64,000 nt of DNA from Pseudomonadota bacterium (GTDB lineage: Bacteria > Desulfobacterota > Desulfovibrionia > Desulfovibrionales > Desulfovibrionaceae), in assembly GCA_023460395.1 (NCBI GenBank), contig JAEWQB010000028.1, positions 62,001 to 126,000 of the forward strand, written 5' to 3'. Position 1 is the stretch's first letter. Every line of letters starts with the position of its first letter. The position numbers and the translations under genes were made by a program. The notes beneath the pieces are model-generated. The model was not told the DNA's origin and did not search any database. It worked only from the letters and a program-made list of their open reading frames with translations. This document shows positions 15,808 to 23,431 of this stretch, piece by piece.

Positions 15808-16776
15808 ATGAAAAACGGCTCTACCCCCCAAAAAAGCAACTTGCCCGCTGATCGAAAGCTGGAGCGGTTTTTGCGCTCGTCAGCCAAGGATGAAGTGGCT
15901 TTGCGGGACGCTTTGATCGGCAAAAACAGTGTCCAGGCCGTGAAAATTGTTGCGGCGGAATTTGAACGGCGTTTTGAAGGGAAAGGCAGAACAGCCAAAG
16001 ATATTATCCGGGCCTTGGCTCCAAGGGGAAAGGCGGCATCCTGGATAACGCTGGATAAAAACATCACCGATTTGTGCCAGGGCTTTTCCCAGATGGCGGA
16101 TATGCTGGAACGGCAACGGAAATTTCTGGGTGAAGGCTGGGAAGACATGCCGGAAGTACAGCACCGGCAGATAGCTTTTTTCGACAAGGTGCGCCTTATT
16201 CTGCGTTCACTTCCCAGAAAAAAGGATTACAAGCTACCGGAAGAATTCACGGACTATTCCACAGCCAGTGACAAAGCCAGAGGTTTTGAAACTTGCTTTC
16301 TTTGCTGGCGTTCCGTTCCGCGCACCCGGCAGGAAAAGAAAACACCGCTTTGTTATGTGCATGACATAATGAGCACCAGCAAGGAGTACCGGCGGCGCAA
16401 GAACATGCGCAGGCGTATGCTGGAAATTTTAGCCGAGCTTGAAGTTGATATTCCCAACCCCGCAGATGTGCGGAAAGAGAACAAGCTTCATCCGCGCGAT
16501 TTTTACCTCAGGGAAATTCGTGTGCTGAACGGCCATTTTCCCGCCCTGGCGGAATATTTGTATGAGCTGAACCCGCGCGTGGAAACGCCTGACGACCTTG
16601 TGCGGGCCTTGGAACATCCAATCCCGTTCGACAAGCTGACCGATACCGAAAAAGCCGCCTGGGAGTTCCATTTTGAAGATTTCGGGGCGTATTTTGAGCT
16701 GAACTATGAACGTATACTGCTGGCGGAGGCGTGGTTACGGGCCGAGGCCGAGTATAAACATGGGGGGAAACGGTAG
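15808..16776 (+). CDS. Hypothetical protein with possible zinc-binding Cys/His cluster
   Basis: 322 aa from ATG 15808; an alternative GTG at 15745 would give 343 aa but leaves only 13 bases to the divergent AlpA-like start. I do not recognise the family. Basic and helix-rich N-terminal half; a central Cys-x2-Cys (CFLCWRS) followed about 20 residues later by Cys-x3-His (LCYVHD) may bind zinc. After that comes an Arg/Lys-rich segment (YRRRKNMRRRM) and an acidic, aromatic C-terminus. It is the only rightward gene in the element core and faces the AlpA-like regulator. It could be a regulator or cargo. Confidence 0.6.
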   Translation: MKNGSTPQKSNLPADRKLERFLRSSAKDEVALRDALIGKNSVQAVKIVAAEFERRFEGKGRTAKDIIRALAPRGKAASWITLDKNITDLCQGFSQMADMLERQRKFLGEGWEDMPEVQHRQIAFFDKVRLILRSLPRKKDYKLPEEFTDYSTASDKARGFETCFLCWRSVPRTRQEKKTPLCYVHDIMSTSKEYRRRKNMRRRMLEILAELEVDIPNPADVRKENKLHPRDFYLREIRVLNGHFPALAEYLYELNPRVETPDDLVRALEHPIPFDKLTDTEKAAWEFHFEDFGAYFELNYERILLAEAWLRAEAEYKHGGKR

Positions 16777-16847
16777 CCATGCATCTTTTTACGGTGAGCA
16801 GAGTGTGATATAAGGCAGGTGCCGCAAACGGAAGGAGCAAAATCAAC

Positions 16848-17930
16848 ATGGCCGATGTGTACTACTTGGATTGTATTGAAATAAAGTCTTCTAAAAATGG
16901 AGCTTGTTCCATATTTTATTCTGATATTGATGGAAAAACTTTCATTAACTTGACTGATGCAGGATACCAATCAACTTTTGAAGATGTCTCTTCACATATT
17001 AATGAATTTTATGGAGAGAGTGTCGTTTTTAATAATGTTATTGCGACACATAATGATAATGATCATTGTAGCGGGCTTATTAATATTCTTGAAACATATG
17101 AAGTCGATAACTTATGGATGTTACGCCCGTGGAAGTATGCGGATGAATTAATTGATAGATTCTCAAGATTTACCTCTGTTGAAAACTTGGAAAAAAGATT
17201 ACGTGATGTGTATTCTAACTTGGCTGCCCTGGAAGACATTGCAGTGGAAAAGGGGATACCAATTCATGAGCCATTCCAAGGGCGATATATTGGAAATGCC
17301 CTTGTGTTAGCACCAACAAAAGAACGTTTTTTAGACTTAATTGTTGAGTCTGAAAAAACGCCAGATGCTGTAAAATCTTTTGCAAGTGATGGACTTTTGC
17401 GAGGATTTGTTGAAGGCATCGAGCGTGCAATTAATTTTATCCGTGGCTTATGGGGAGAAGAAAACTTTCCTTCTCAAGGGACATCGGCTGAAAATGAAAT
17501 GAGCGTTGTGCAATTTATTTCATGCCCACAGTATAACTTTATGCTCACTGGTGATGCAGGAAGAGAAGGACTAACTGAAGCTTTGGACTACCTTGAAGTG
17601 TTGTATGGAACGGTGCCCCAGATAGACTTTTTTGAAGTTCCTCATCATGGCTCGCGGCGTAATCTGTCAACAGAGCTGTTAGATCGACTGTTTGGGGAAA
17701 GACTTTCGGAACAGTCCTCGGAGTCAAGTAGTCGCTTTTCAGCGGTTGTTCATTCTTGTCGTCTCGACTCGACACACCCACGTAAAGTTGTTATTCGCGC
17801 AATTCATCATCGAGGTGGTAAAATTTGTTCAGTCGAGCGTGGATGGTGGCGGGCGGGTTATAATAAGCCCGAAAGGCCAAATTCTTCACCAGCGGTAGGC
17901 TTGCCGTATCCAGATGACCAAGAGGAATAA
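16848..17930 (+). CDS. ComEC/Rec2-like metallo-beta-lactamase-fold hydrolase, stand-alone
   Basis: 360 aa, cytoplasmic, with no signal peptide. The metal-binding motif is His68-x-Asp-x-Asp-His73 (THNDNDH), then LTGDAG (Asp236) and PHHGS (265-269), the exact set seen in the C-terminal MBL domain of ComEC and its stand-alone relatives. These are presumed nucleases or phosphodiesterases. The start has GGAAGGAG upstream. The gene is AT-rich and rich in AAT/ATT codons, unlike the GC-rich element backbone, so it was acquired separately. An IS now separates it from the membrane-protein gene that was originally about 50 bases downstream. I read the pair as a two-gene cargo module, perhaps defensive; no function is proved. 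Confidence 0.75.
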   Translation: MADVYYLDCIEIKSSKNGACSIFYSDIDGKTFINLTDAGYQSTFEDVSSHINEFYGESVVFNNVIATHNDNDHCSGLINILETYEVDNLWMLRPWKYADELIDRFSRFTSVENLEKRLRDVYSNLAALEDIAVEKGIPIHEPFQGRYIGNALVLAPTKERFLDLIVESEKTPDAVKSFASDGLLRGFVEGIERAINFIRGLWGEENFPSQGTSAENEMSVVQFISCPQYNFMLTGDAGREGLTEALDYLEVLYGTVPQIDFFEVPHHGSRRNLSTELLDRLFGERLSEQSSESSSRFSAVVHSCRLDSTHPRKVVIRAIHHRGGKICSVERGWWRAGYNKPERPNSSPAVGLPYPDDQEE

Positions 17931-17943
17931 ACATCTTTGCAAT

Positions 17944-18665
17944 GGCTCTAGACCATCAGGATAATACCTGTTAGGTCTTAAAAATGTTTAAAAACAGTAA
18001 ATTAAGTCGATACAAAGTTGGAAAAATTATTGAATGCTTTTGCATCGACATTGATGCCACCAAAACAGCTTTACTCCTGAAGCTCAACCGGAAGACCGCA
18101 AATAGGTATTTCTTGGCTTTCAGGACATTGATTTACCATCACCAGGTTTCCCAAAAAGAAAAACTCCTGGGTGTGGTTGAGCTTGATGAAAGCTTTTTCG
18201 GGCCATCCAGAGTCAGGGGGCACCCCGGCCCCCGCAAAAGGGGCCGGGGCACGCTTAAACAACCGGTATTCGGTATTTACGAGCGAAGTGGCGCGGTATA
18301 TACAGAGATAATTCCTGATTGCTCCGCTAAAACCTTGCAAGCTGTTATCCGGGGCAAGGTATCCCCTGAAAGTATCATCCATACTGATGGATACAGAGGA
18401 TATTCCGGGCTAGTTGACGTTGGGTATGACAAGCATTTTCGCATCAATAAGTCCAAGAGCTTTTCTGAAAATGGTGTCCACATCAATGGCATTGAAGCCT
18501 TCTGGAGCTTTACCAAAAGACGCCTGGCAAAATTTAATGGTGTAAAGCGCAACTTTGCACTGCACTTAAAAGAATGCGAATGGCGCTACAATAAAACTTT
18601 GCCAGAGCTCATTGCGGCCTTGAAGCTTTTAGTGGCAAAAAACAAAGAGCTGATGGTCTAGAGCC
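17944..18665 (+). mobile_element. Insertion sequence, IS1595 family
   Basis: 722 bp with perfect 16-bp terminal inverted repeats GGCTCTAGACCATCAG (17944-17959) and its complement (18650-18665). The flanks share TTGCAAT (17937-17943 and 18666-18672), consistent with the roughly 8-bp target duplication of the family. Intact ends and an intact transposase gene suggest a recent insertion. Confidence 0.9.
17984..18661 (+). CDS. IS1595-family transposase (IS1016/ISPna2-like)
   Basis: 225 aa, full length for the smaller IS1595 transposases, with no frameshift. A DDE-like triad is visible: Asp68 (VELDESFFG), Asp135 (IIHTDGYRGY) and Glu171 in the typical HINGIEAFWSFTKRRL context. The ATG at 17984 lies just inside the left inverted repeat, and the stop overlaps the right one. 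Confidence 0.92.
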   Translation: MFKNSKLSRYKVGKIIECFCIDIDATKTALLLKLNRKTANRYFLAFRTLIYHHQVSQKEKLLGVVELDESFFGPSRVRGHPGPRKRGRGTLKQPVFGIYERSGAVYTEIIPDCSAKTLQAVIRGKVSPESIIHTDGYRGYSGLVDVGYDKHFRINKSKSFSENGVHINGIEAFWSFTKRRLAKFNGVKRNFALHLKECEWRYNKTLPELIAALKLLVAKNKELMV

Positions 18666-18700
18666 TTGCAATTGCCAGCGGGGCCTATCATGGTGATAGT

Positions 18701-19240
18701 ATGACTAATGCGACAGAAGAGCTATTAAGCAAAATAAATTCATATAATTTATTTAACTACTTACTTCCGGGCGTTATTTTTTCTTACCTTGTGAAGCATT
18801 ATTCAACGATTCCTCTTAAAGAAGATACAAATTTAGTAATAGCTGCATTTCTTCTTTACTTTACAGGAATGATTTTAAATAGAATAGGATCTATCGTTAT
18901 CGAACCATTTTTAAAGAAAATTAAATTTATTAAGTTTTCTCCATATGAAATGTATGTCAAAGCAGAGAAGCATGACAAAAAAATATCTCTATTGAGTGAG
19001 GCAAACAATACATACCGTTCTATTCTTTCAACCTTCTTAGCTTTTGTCATTTTAAAATCATATGAAATATTTTTATTTGAAGAAACAACTCCTAATAACA
19101 TTGAAGTTTTATTGATTTGCCTTGTTATATTCACGATTTTTTTAGTTTCATATATAAAACAAACTAACTATATTGCAAAACGAGTTCAAATAGTTTTAAA
19201 GAAAGAAGAAGAAAGAGGGGGAAACTCTCAGCCCTCTTAA
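18701..19240 (+). CDS. Small polytopic membrane protein, partner of the MBL hydrolase
   Basis: 179 aa with four hydrophobic segments (about 18-33, 44-66, 106-124, 133-150) and a Lys/Glu-rich C-terminus. The N-terminus LLSKINSYNLFNYLLPGVIFSYL resembles small uncharacterised membrane proteins found beside accessory genes, but I know no function. The gene is very AT-rich, like the MBL gene, and ATG 18701 is preceded by GGTGATAGT. Before the IS inserted it lay about 50 bases after the MBL gene, so the two probably formed one operon. A membrane effector controlled by a nucleotide- or nucleic-acid-cleaving partner is one possibility (speculative). Confidence 0.65.
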   Translation: MTNATEELLSKINSYNLFNYLLPGVIFSYLVKHYSTIPLKEDTNLVIAAFLLYFTGMILNRIGSIVIEPFLKKIKFIKFSPYEMYVKAEKHDKKISLLSEANNTYRSILSTFLAFVILKSYEIFLFEETTPNNIEVLLICLVIFTIFLVSYIKQTNYIAKRVQIVLKKEEERGGNSQPS

Positions 19241-19284
19241 TGTGGGGTAGTCTTGCCTTTCTCAAACAACCTGTTCGTTGGCAC

Positions 19285-20283
19285 CTACCTTTTTTTCCCC
19301 GCAAGCCTCTGGACGAGGCGCTCCGCCCTTAGGTGCGTATACCCGGCCAGCATTTGCAATGTCTTGTGGCCGGTAATCATCCTGATTTCCATGATATCCA
19401 AATCCGTATTTTCAAACAGACGAGATGTGGCCTCATGGCGCAAATCATGGAACCGTAAATCGACAATTTCAGCTGCGGCGCAAGCCGCCCTCATGGTCGC
19501 GGTGATGCTGTCCAGAGAATAGCCGAACACCTTTTCTTTTGGCGATTCCGGTTCAGGGCGCGATTGTAAAATTTTTATCGCCTTGGGTGAGAGCGGAACA
19601 GTGCGTTCTTCCCCGTTTTTCGTTTTGGGGAGGTGGGCTGTGCCGCGTTTTAAATCCAAACACTCCCATGTCAGAGCTGCGATTTCACTGCGCCGCATCG
19701 CGGTTTCCAGGGCAAATTTCATTACGTCCTGGAAATTTCGCGGGGAGTGTTTTAGTATTTTTTCTTCCTCACCCCCCCGGAGGCGGCGAGTGCGTCCCGG
19801 CGGGAGCTTGGGGCGGATAATGCTTTTTGCAGGGTTGTGCAGGCCTTCCATACCCCAGTTCGCCCGTGCTATTTCATAGAGACGGGAAATGAGGGCAATG
19901 TCTCTTGAGATGGTATGCGGGGAACGCCCCTGTTGTTCACGTTCGCGGATGAAAGCGGAGAGGTCGGAGCCGCGTAGGGAAGCAAGCGTTTTTTGAGCAA
20001 AGGGGTACTGCATAACCCGCTTGGCTCGGACGGTTTCCTTGTGAGCGTGAGCAAGGTTCCTTTCGATATACTCCGGGATAAAACGCTCCAAGGCCTCTTT
20101 GACTGTTGTGCGCTCGGCTTCTTTTTGCGAAATAAACGAGCCGCCGTCCATTTCTTTTTCCACCAGTCGCGCCCATTTTTCAGCATCGAGCTTGGTGTCA
20201 AAGGTTTTGCACTGGATGGGGTGTCCTTTACGCCTTACCCTGGCTTCCCATTGGAGGTTGCCACGCTTACGAATTGAGGCCAT
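19285..20283 (-). CDS. Tyrosine recombinase (phage-type integrase)
   Basis: 332 aa from the ATG giving MASIRKRGNLQWEAR; a start five codons earlier is also possible. The N-terminal arm-binding domain (1-55) and SAM-like core-binding domain (60-150) precede the catalytic domain with Arg197, Lys222, His279-x2-Arg282 (HDLRH), His306 and nucleophile Tyr315 (GYTHL). This enzyme would recombine the 17-bp core in the tRNA anticodon region. It overlaps the upstream PD-(D/E)xK-like gene by 17 bases and is transcribed away from the right end of the element. Confidence 0.92.
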   Translation of the reverse strand: MASIRKRGNLQWEARVRRKGHPIQCKTFDTKLDAEKWARLVEKEMDGGSFISQKEAERTTVKEALERFIPEYIERNLAHAHKETVRAKRVMQYPFAQKTLASLRGSDLSAFIREREQQGRSPHTISRDIALISRLYEIARANWGMEGLHNPAKSIIRPKLPPGRTRRLRGGEEEKILKHSPRNFQDVMKFALETAMRRSEIAALTWECLDLKRGTAHLPKTKNGEERTVPLSPKAIKILQSRPEPESPKEKVFGYSLDSITATMRAACAAAEIVDLRFHDLRHEATSRLFENTDLDIMEIRMITGHKTLQMLAGYTHLRAERLVQRLAGKKR

Positions 20284-21046
20284 TGCATACTCCATCATTC
20301 AGGCGCGAAAAGTCGTTGCAAGCATATTTTTCAAAGCGTTCGTAGGCGTATTCTTCGCGCTCGCCAGTTTCCTTACTGGTTTTGTAGCCGTTAAACCAAA
20401 TACTGCGCTTCCCAATGTTCTTGCCAGTTTTGTTTTGAGTGGCTTCGGCAATGAATTCTTTGGAGCTAAGTATCCATGTTTTATTCAACCGTGCGGAATA
20501 AAAAATGAACCAATAATTTTTGCGTTCTTCTTCATGTGGAATAGCGGCAAACAGCGCGGCATCGCCTATGGTCACATCATTGGATCGCGCTTTTATTTGC
20601 ACCTCAACGAACGAACCATCTGAGCGCCGAACAACGGCATCCACCCCTCGGTCATCAACCAGCGGGATATAGACATCAAGGCCATGCCGCAGCATTTCGC
20701 CAATAATCCAAAACTCCATTCGCTTGCCGAATCCGGCGTTATGTCTAAAAGATTTGACTATGGGCGGTTTGGCCTCACAAAACTGCCGATACTTCACTAC
20801 TGCGGATTTTAATGAATGAGTGACGTTTTGTGGCTCGTGGGAATTGATTGGGATTTGATGCTTTATTGCCCCCACGCCGTTTGTGCTTAAAACTCCCAGC
20901 AAAGACTCCAATCCATCATCTTCAAAGAGGTCGTCCAAATTCGGATAGTGCTTTTCAACTCGCTTGAGGTGGGAAATGGTGTCGGCGGCAGCTCCAGATT
21001 TTATCCCCTCTGACTGAAGCCAAGCTCTAAACTCGGTAATTCGCAT
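20267..21046 (-). CDS. PD-(D/E)xK nuclease-like protein coupled to the integrase
   Basis: 259 aa. The first 90 residues are helical and resemble a SAM-like DNA-binding domain (WLQSEGIKSGAAADTISHL). The central part shows a restriction-like core: Glu111 in a helix, then DDRGVDAVV (Asp136) and FVEVQIKAR (Glu148, Gln150, Lys152), i.e. D-x11-E-x-Q-x-K, as in Holliday-junction-resolvase and recycled-endonuclease families. Its stop lies inside the integrase start, so the two are translated together. It may assist integration/excision or act as cargo (restriction). The family is unknown to me. Confidence 0.6.
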   Translation of the reverse strand: MRITEFRAWLQSEGIKSGAAADTISHLKRVEKHYPNLDDLFEDDGLESLLGVLSTNGVGAIKHQIPINSHEPQNVTHSLKSAVVKYRQFCEAKPPIVKSFRHNAGFGKRMEFWIIGEMLRHGLDVYIPLVDDRGVDAVVRRSDGSFVEVQIKARSNDVTIGDAALFAAIPHEEERKNYWFIFYSARLNKTWILSSKEFIAEATQNKTGKNIGKRSIWFNGYKTSKETGEREEYAYERFEKYACNDFSRLNDGVCNGLNS

Positions 21047-21070
21047 TTTTTACTCCTTGCCTGAAATTCA

Positions 21071-21091
21071 TTGGAGCAAATTTGGAGCAAA
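21071..21091 (+). repeat. Candidate integrase arm-type sites, right end
   Basis: Two tandem TTGGAGCAAA-like units about 110 bases inside the right core, matching TGGAGCAAAA/TTGGAGCAA at 8056-8074 at the left end. Confidence 0.6.
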
Positions 21092-21113
21092 AAGTCAAAT
21101 CTGCATAAAAATA

Positions 21114-21151
21114 CGCCGAATCAACGATTCATTTCTATCGTTAATTCGGCG
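21114..21151. terminator. Long hairpin near right end, probable bidirectional terminator
   Basis: CGCCGAATCAACGAT (21114-21128) pairs with ATCGTTAATTCGGCG (21137-21151) with one mismatch and an 8-base loop; TTATTATTT follows on the plus strand and TATTTTTA on the minus strand. It may insulate element genes from the truncated tRNA transcript entering from the right, or it may be a recombination accessory structure. Confidence 0.6.
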
Positions 21152-21196
21152 TTATTATTTAATTTTATCAGATTTCTTTTAGCGCTCTTTTCAAGT

Positions 21197-21213
21197 CCTC
21201 AACAGTTTTCAAG
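21197..21213. repeat. Attachment core, right end (att site)
   Basis: CCTCAACAGTTTTCAAG, identical to 7932-7948. The element side is preceded by a partial repeat, TTTTCAAGT (21188-21196). The host tRNA 5' half continues rightward. Confidence 0.88.
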
Positions 21214-21246
21214 ACTGCCGCTATCAACCAGCTCTGCCATCCCTCC
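21197..21246 (-). pseudogene. 5' half of host tRNA-Ser(UGA), cut by the mobile element
   Basis: Reading leftward from 21246: acceptor strand GGAGGGA, D-arm region TGGCAGAGCTGGTTGATAGC, anticodon arm GGCAGT-CTTGAAA-ACTGTT with TGA, ending in the shared core. The variable arm, T-arm and 3' acceptor strand are absent; element DNA follows and contains no replacement 3' half. So neither junction holds a complete tRNA. The missing part is at 7948-7891. Confidence 0.9.
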
Positions 21247-21400
21247 GCGCGGGAGTGGCGGGAACGTCCATGATTCCATGGACGGAAATGCATAGCCTCG
21301 CCCACAAGGAAAATCAACCGAAAATGCGCAAAGAGCCGCCGTATGCCCGCCGCGCCCCTTCACAAAGCTTTCGCTCTGCTTGGGCCTCCCCGGTGTGGCA

Positions 21401-23140
21401 CTAGCTCGGCACCGGTAGAACAGTCGCCACATGCTCCCTATGCAAATATCTGAGCACAAGGTTGAGCAAATTATCTGAGTTAATTGGTTTCCCTATGTAA
21501 TCGTCCATGCCCGCCGCAAGGAATTGCTCCCTGTCTCCTTTCATGGCGTGCGCAGTCATGGCGATAACCGGCACATCCGAGGGTGTTTTCAAGCCGGAAG
21601 CGGCCCGCACGGCGCGGGTGGCAGCCATGCCGTCCATGCCGGGCATGGCAATATCCATAAGGACCAGATCAAACCCTTGCTCCCGCAGGGCGGGCAATAC
21701 TTCGGTGCCGTCGGAGACAACCTGAACCTCGAAGCCCTGCTTGCGGAGAAACTTCTCAATATACATAAGGTTCACGGGGTGGTCTTCCGCCACCAGAATG
21801 CGTCCCCGCACGCCGATAGCTGCGGGCTTTTCCACGTCCTGACGCGTTTTGCGCACAGGCTTGTCATCCAGCAAAGCCAGTTCAAACGGCAAGGCAAACG
21901 AGAAGGTTGCCCCCTCTCCGGGAGTGCTCGTTACCCTAATGCCCCCTCCCATAATGTCCACCAGCCGCTTGCAGATGGCTAATCCCAAACCCGTTCCCTG
22001 ATGCCTGCGCGAAAAGGAACCGTCGGCCTGCGCGAAGCTGTCGAAGATTCGATCCTGATGCGCCGGAAGGATGCCCGGCCCCGTATCCGAGACGGAGAAG
22101 CGGATAACAGTTCGACCCTTGCCGGGAACACCTTCCACGGACTCCACATCCACAGCCAGACGCACGTGCCCGTGTTCAGTGAACTTCAGCGCATTGTCCA
22201 GCAAGTTTACCAGCACCTGCCGCATGCGTAACGGATCGCCGACCAGTTCGTCCGGCACGGAATCCGGCACGGAAAACCGGAAATCCAGTCCTTTTTCTTC
22301 CGCCCTGTGCACAAACATGGTGTGCAGGGCGGAAAGCCGTTTGCGCAGACGAAATGCCTGACTATCTAGCTCAACCACACCGGCTTCGATTTTAGAAAAA
22401 TCCAAAATGTCGTTGATAAGCGCCAGAAGCGCCTCTGCGGAATTTTGCACCGCCTCCAGATACTCTCGCTGCTCCTCGTCCAATTCCGTATCCATGGCGA
22501 GATCAAGCATGCCCAGCACCCCATTCATAGGAGTACGGATTTCGTGGCTCATGGAAGCGAGGAATTCACTTTTCGCCTTATTCGCCGCGTCCGCCGCTTC
22601 TTTGGCTACGCGCAGTTCCCGTTCCAGTTTGCGGGTGGCGGTGACATCCCGCACATATTCCGCCACCATGGAAACGTCTTTTTCAGCACGGCGCACGGGA
22701 AACACCGTAATGGAGCGGTATTCTCTGGTATGCGGATTGTACAGCTCAATAACCTTCTGGCGGCGTGTTTCAAACACCTCCTCCACCTGACACTGGTCAC
22801 AATACTTTTCGCCCCGGAAAAAACAGCCATAGCAGACCGTGCCGTCGCGCTCGCCTCCCAGATTCTCCCAGTAGGCGTCTTCCTCATTCCAATTACTGAA
22901 AATCACATGGTCGTTACGGTCATGCACGGTGAGCTTGTCTGGAATGGACTGCAAAATATCTTCAAGCAGCTGCCGTTCATCGCGCAACGTGGTAACGGAT
23001 TCTCTGAGGTGTCTTGTCTCAGCCTCCAGTTCGGCAACGCGCAGGCGCAAGGCATATTCCGCGTCCGGGCAACTGCCCGGCAGCACGCCCTGCTCCTCCA
23101 ATGCCCGCACTGCGGCATCTCGTGATTGTCTCTCGCTCAT
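21401..23140 (-). CDS. Hybrid sensor histidine kinase (PAS with Cys4 cluster, kinase, receiver)
   Basis: 579 aa, without membrane segments. A coiled coil (about 25-60) is followed by a PAS domain (about 60-170) with an unusual cluster Cys103-x2-Cys106-x7-Cys114-x2-Cys117 that could bind Zn or an Fe-S centre. Next are the dimerisation/phosphoacceptor helix with His199 (SMSHEIRTPMNG), the ATPase domain with GTGLGLAICKRLVDIMGGG, and a receiver domain with phosphoacceptor Asp496 (LMDIAMPGMDG). It likely senses redox state or metal in the cytoplasm. The output partner is not adjacent. It stands upstream of the old tRNA-Ser gene on the same strand. Confidence 0.88.
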   Translation of the reverse strand: MSERQSRDAAVRALEEQGVLPGSCPDAEYALRLRVAELEAETRHLRESVTTLRDERQLLEDILQSIPDKLTVHDRNDHVIFSNWNEEDAYWENLGGERDGTVCYGCFFRGEKYCDQCQVEEVFETRRQKVIELYNPHTREYRSITVFPVRRAEKDVSMVAEYVRDVTATRKLERELRVAKEAADAANKAKSEFLASMSHEIRTPMNGVLGMLDLAMDTELDEEQREYLEAVQNSAEALLALINDILDFSKIEAGVVELDSQAFRLRKRLSALHTMFVHRAEEKGLDFRFSVPDSVPDELVGDPLRMRQVLVNLLDNALKFTEHGHVRLAVDVESVEGVPGKGRTVIRFSVSDTGPGILPAHQDRIFDSFAQADGSFSRRHQGTGLGLAICKRLVDIMGGGIRVTSTPGEGATFSFALPFELALLDDKPVRKTRQDVEKPAAIGVRGRILVAEDHPVNLMYIEKFLRKQGFEVQVVSDGTEVLPALREQGFDLVLMDIAMPGMDGMAATRAVRAASGLKTPSDVPVIAMTAHAMKGDREQFLAAGMDDYIGKPINSDNLLNLVLRYLHREHVATVLPVPS

Positions 23141-23431
23141 ACCCTTTGACTAACCCCTTGTCACAGGCAACGAAGTGGAGGTGTTCCTCCTTCGCCATAT
23201 TCCCCCTTATAGATTCGGCTACCCTTATACCGATGCGCTCGCCTATTGGGAAGAGGAAGCACAACTTTTTTCATCCTCGGAACATGGCCCGTCCTCTTCC
23301 CAACCGCGTGCGGATGCTGTACTGTCCCGCCCAGACGTTTCTGCGGAAACGCCTACAGTTCCAACCGGCGAATTTTTTATTCTTTTTGCAGAAAAACAAT
23401 CACTCCGCCAGCACCAGTAAGGAGCAGCGTC

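Larger units (their letters stand above)
7932..21213. mobile_element. Integrative mobilizable element (about 13.3 kb) inserted in tRNA-Ser(UGA)
   Basis: The element is flanked by the direct repeat CCTCAACAGTTTTCAAG (7932-7948 and 21197-21213) and separates the two halves of a host tRNA gene. It encodes a tyrosine integrase at the right end, an AlpA-like small regulator, a ColE1-like mobilization module with relaxase, a primase-like protein, a PstI/BsuBI-type restriction-modification pair, its own tRNA-Ser(UGA), and accessory genes. No type IV secretion genes are present, so transfer would need a helper. The MBL/membrane-protein section and the IS are visibly AT-rich against a GC-rich backbone. 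Boundaries are supported by the repeat and the split tRNA. Confidence 0.9.
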
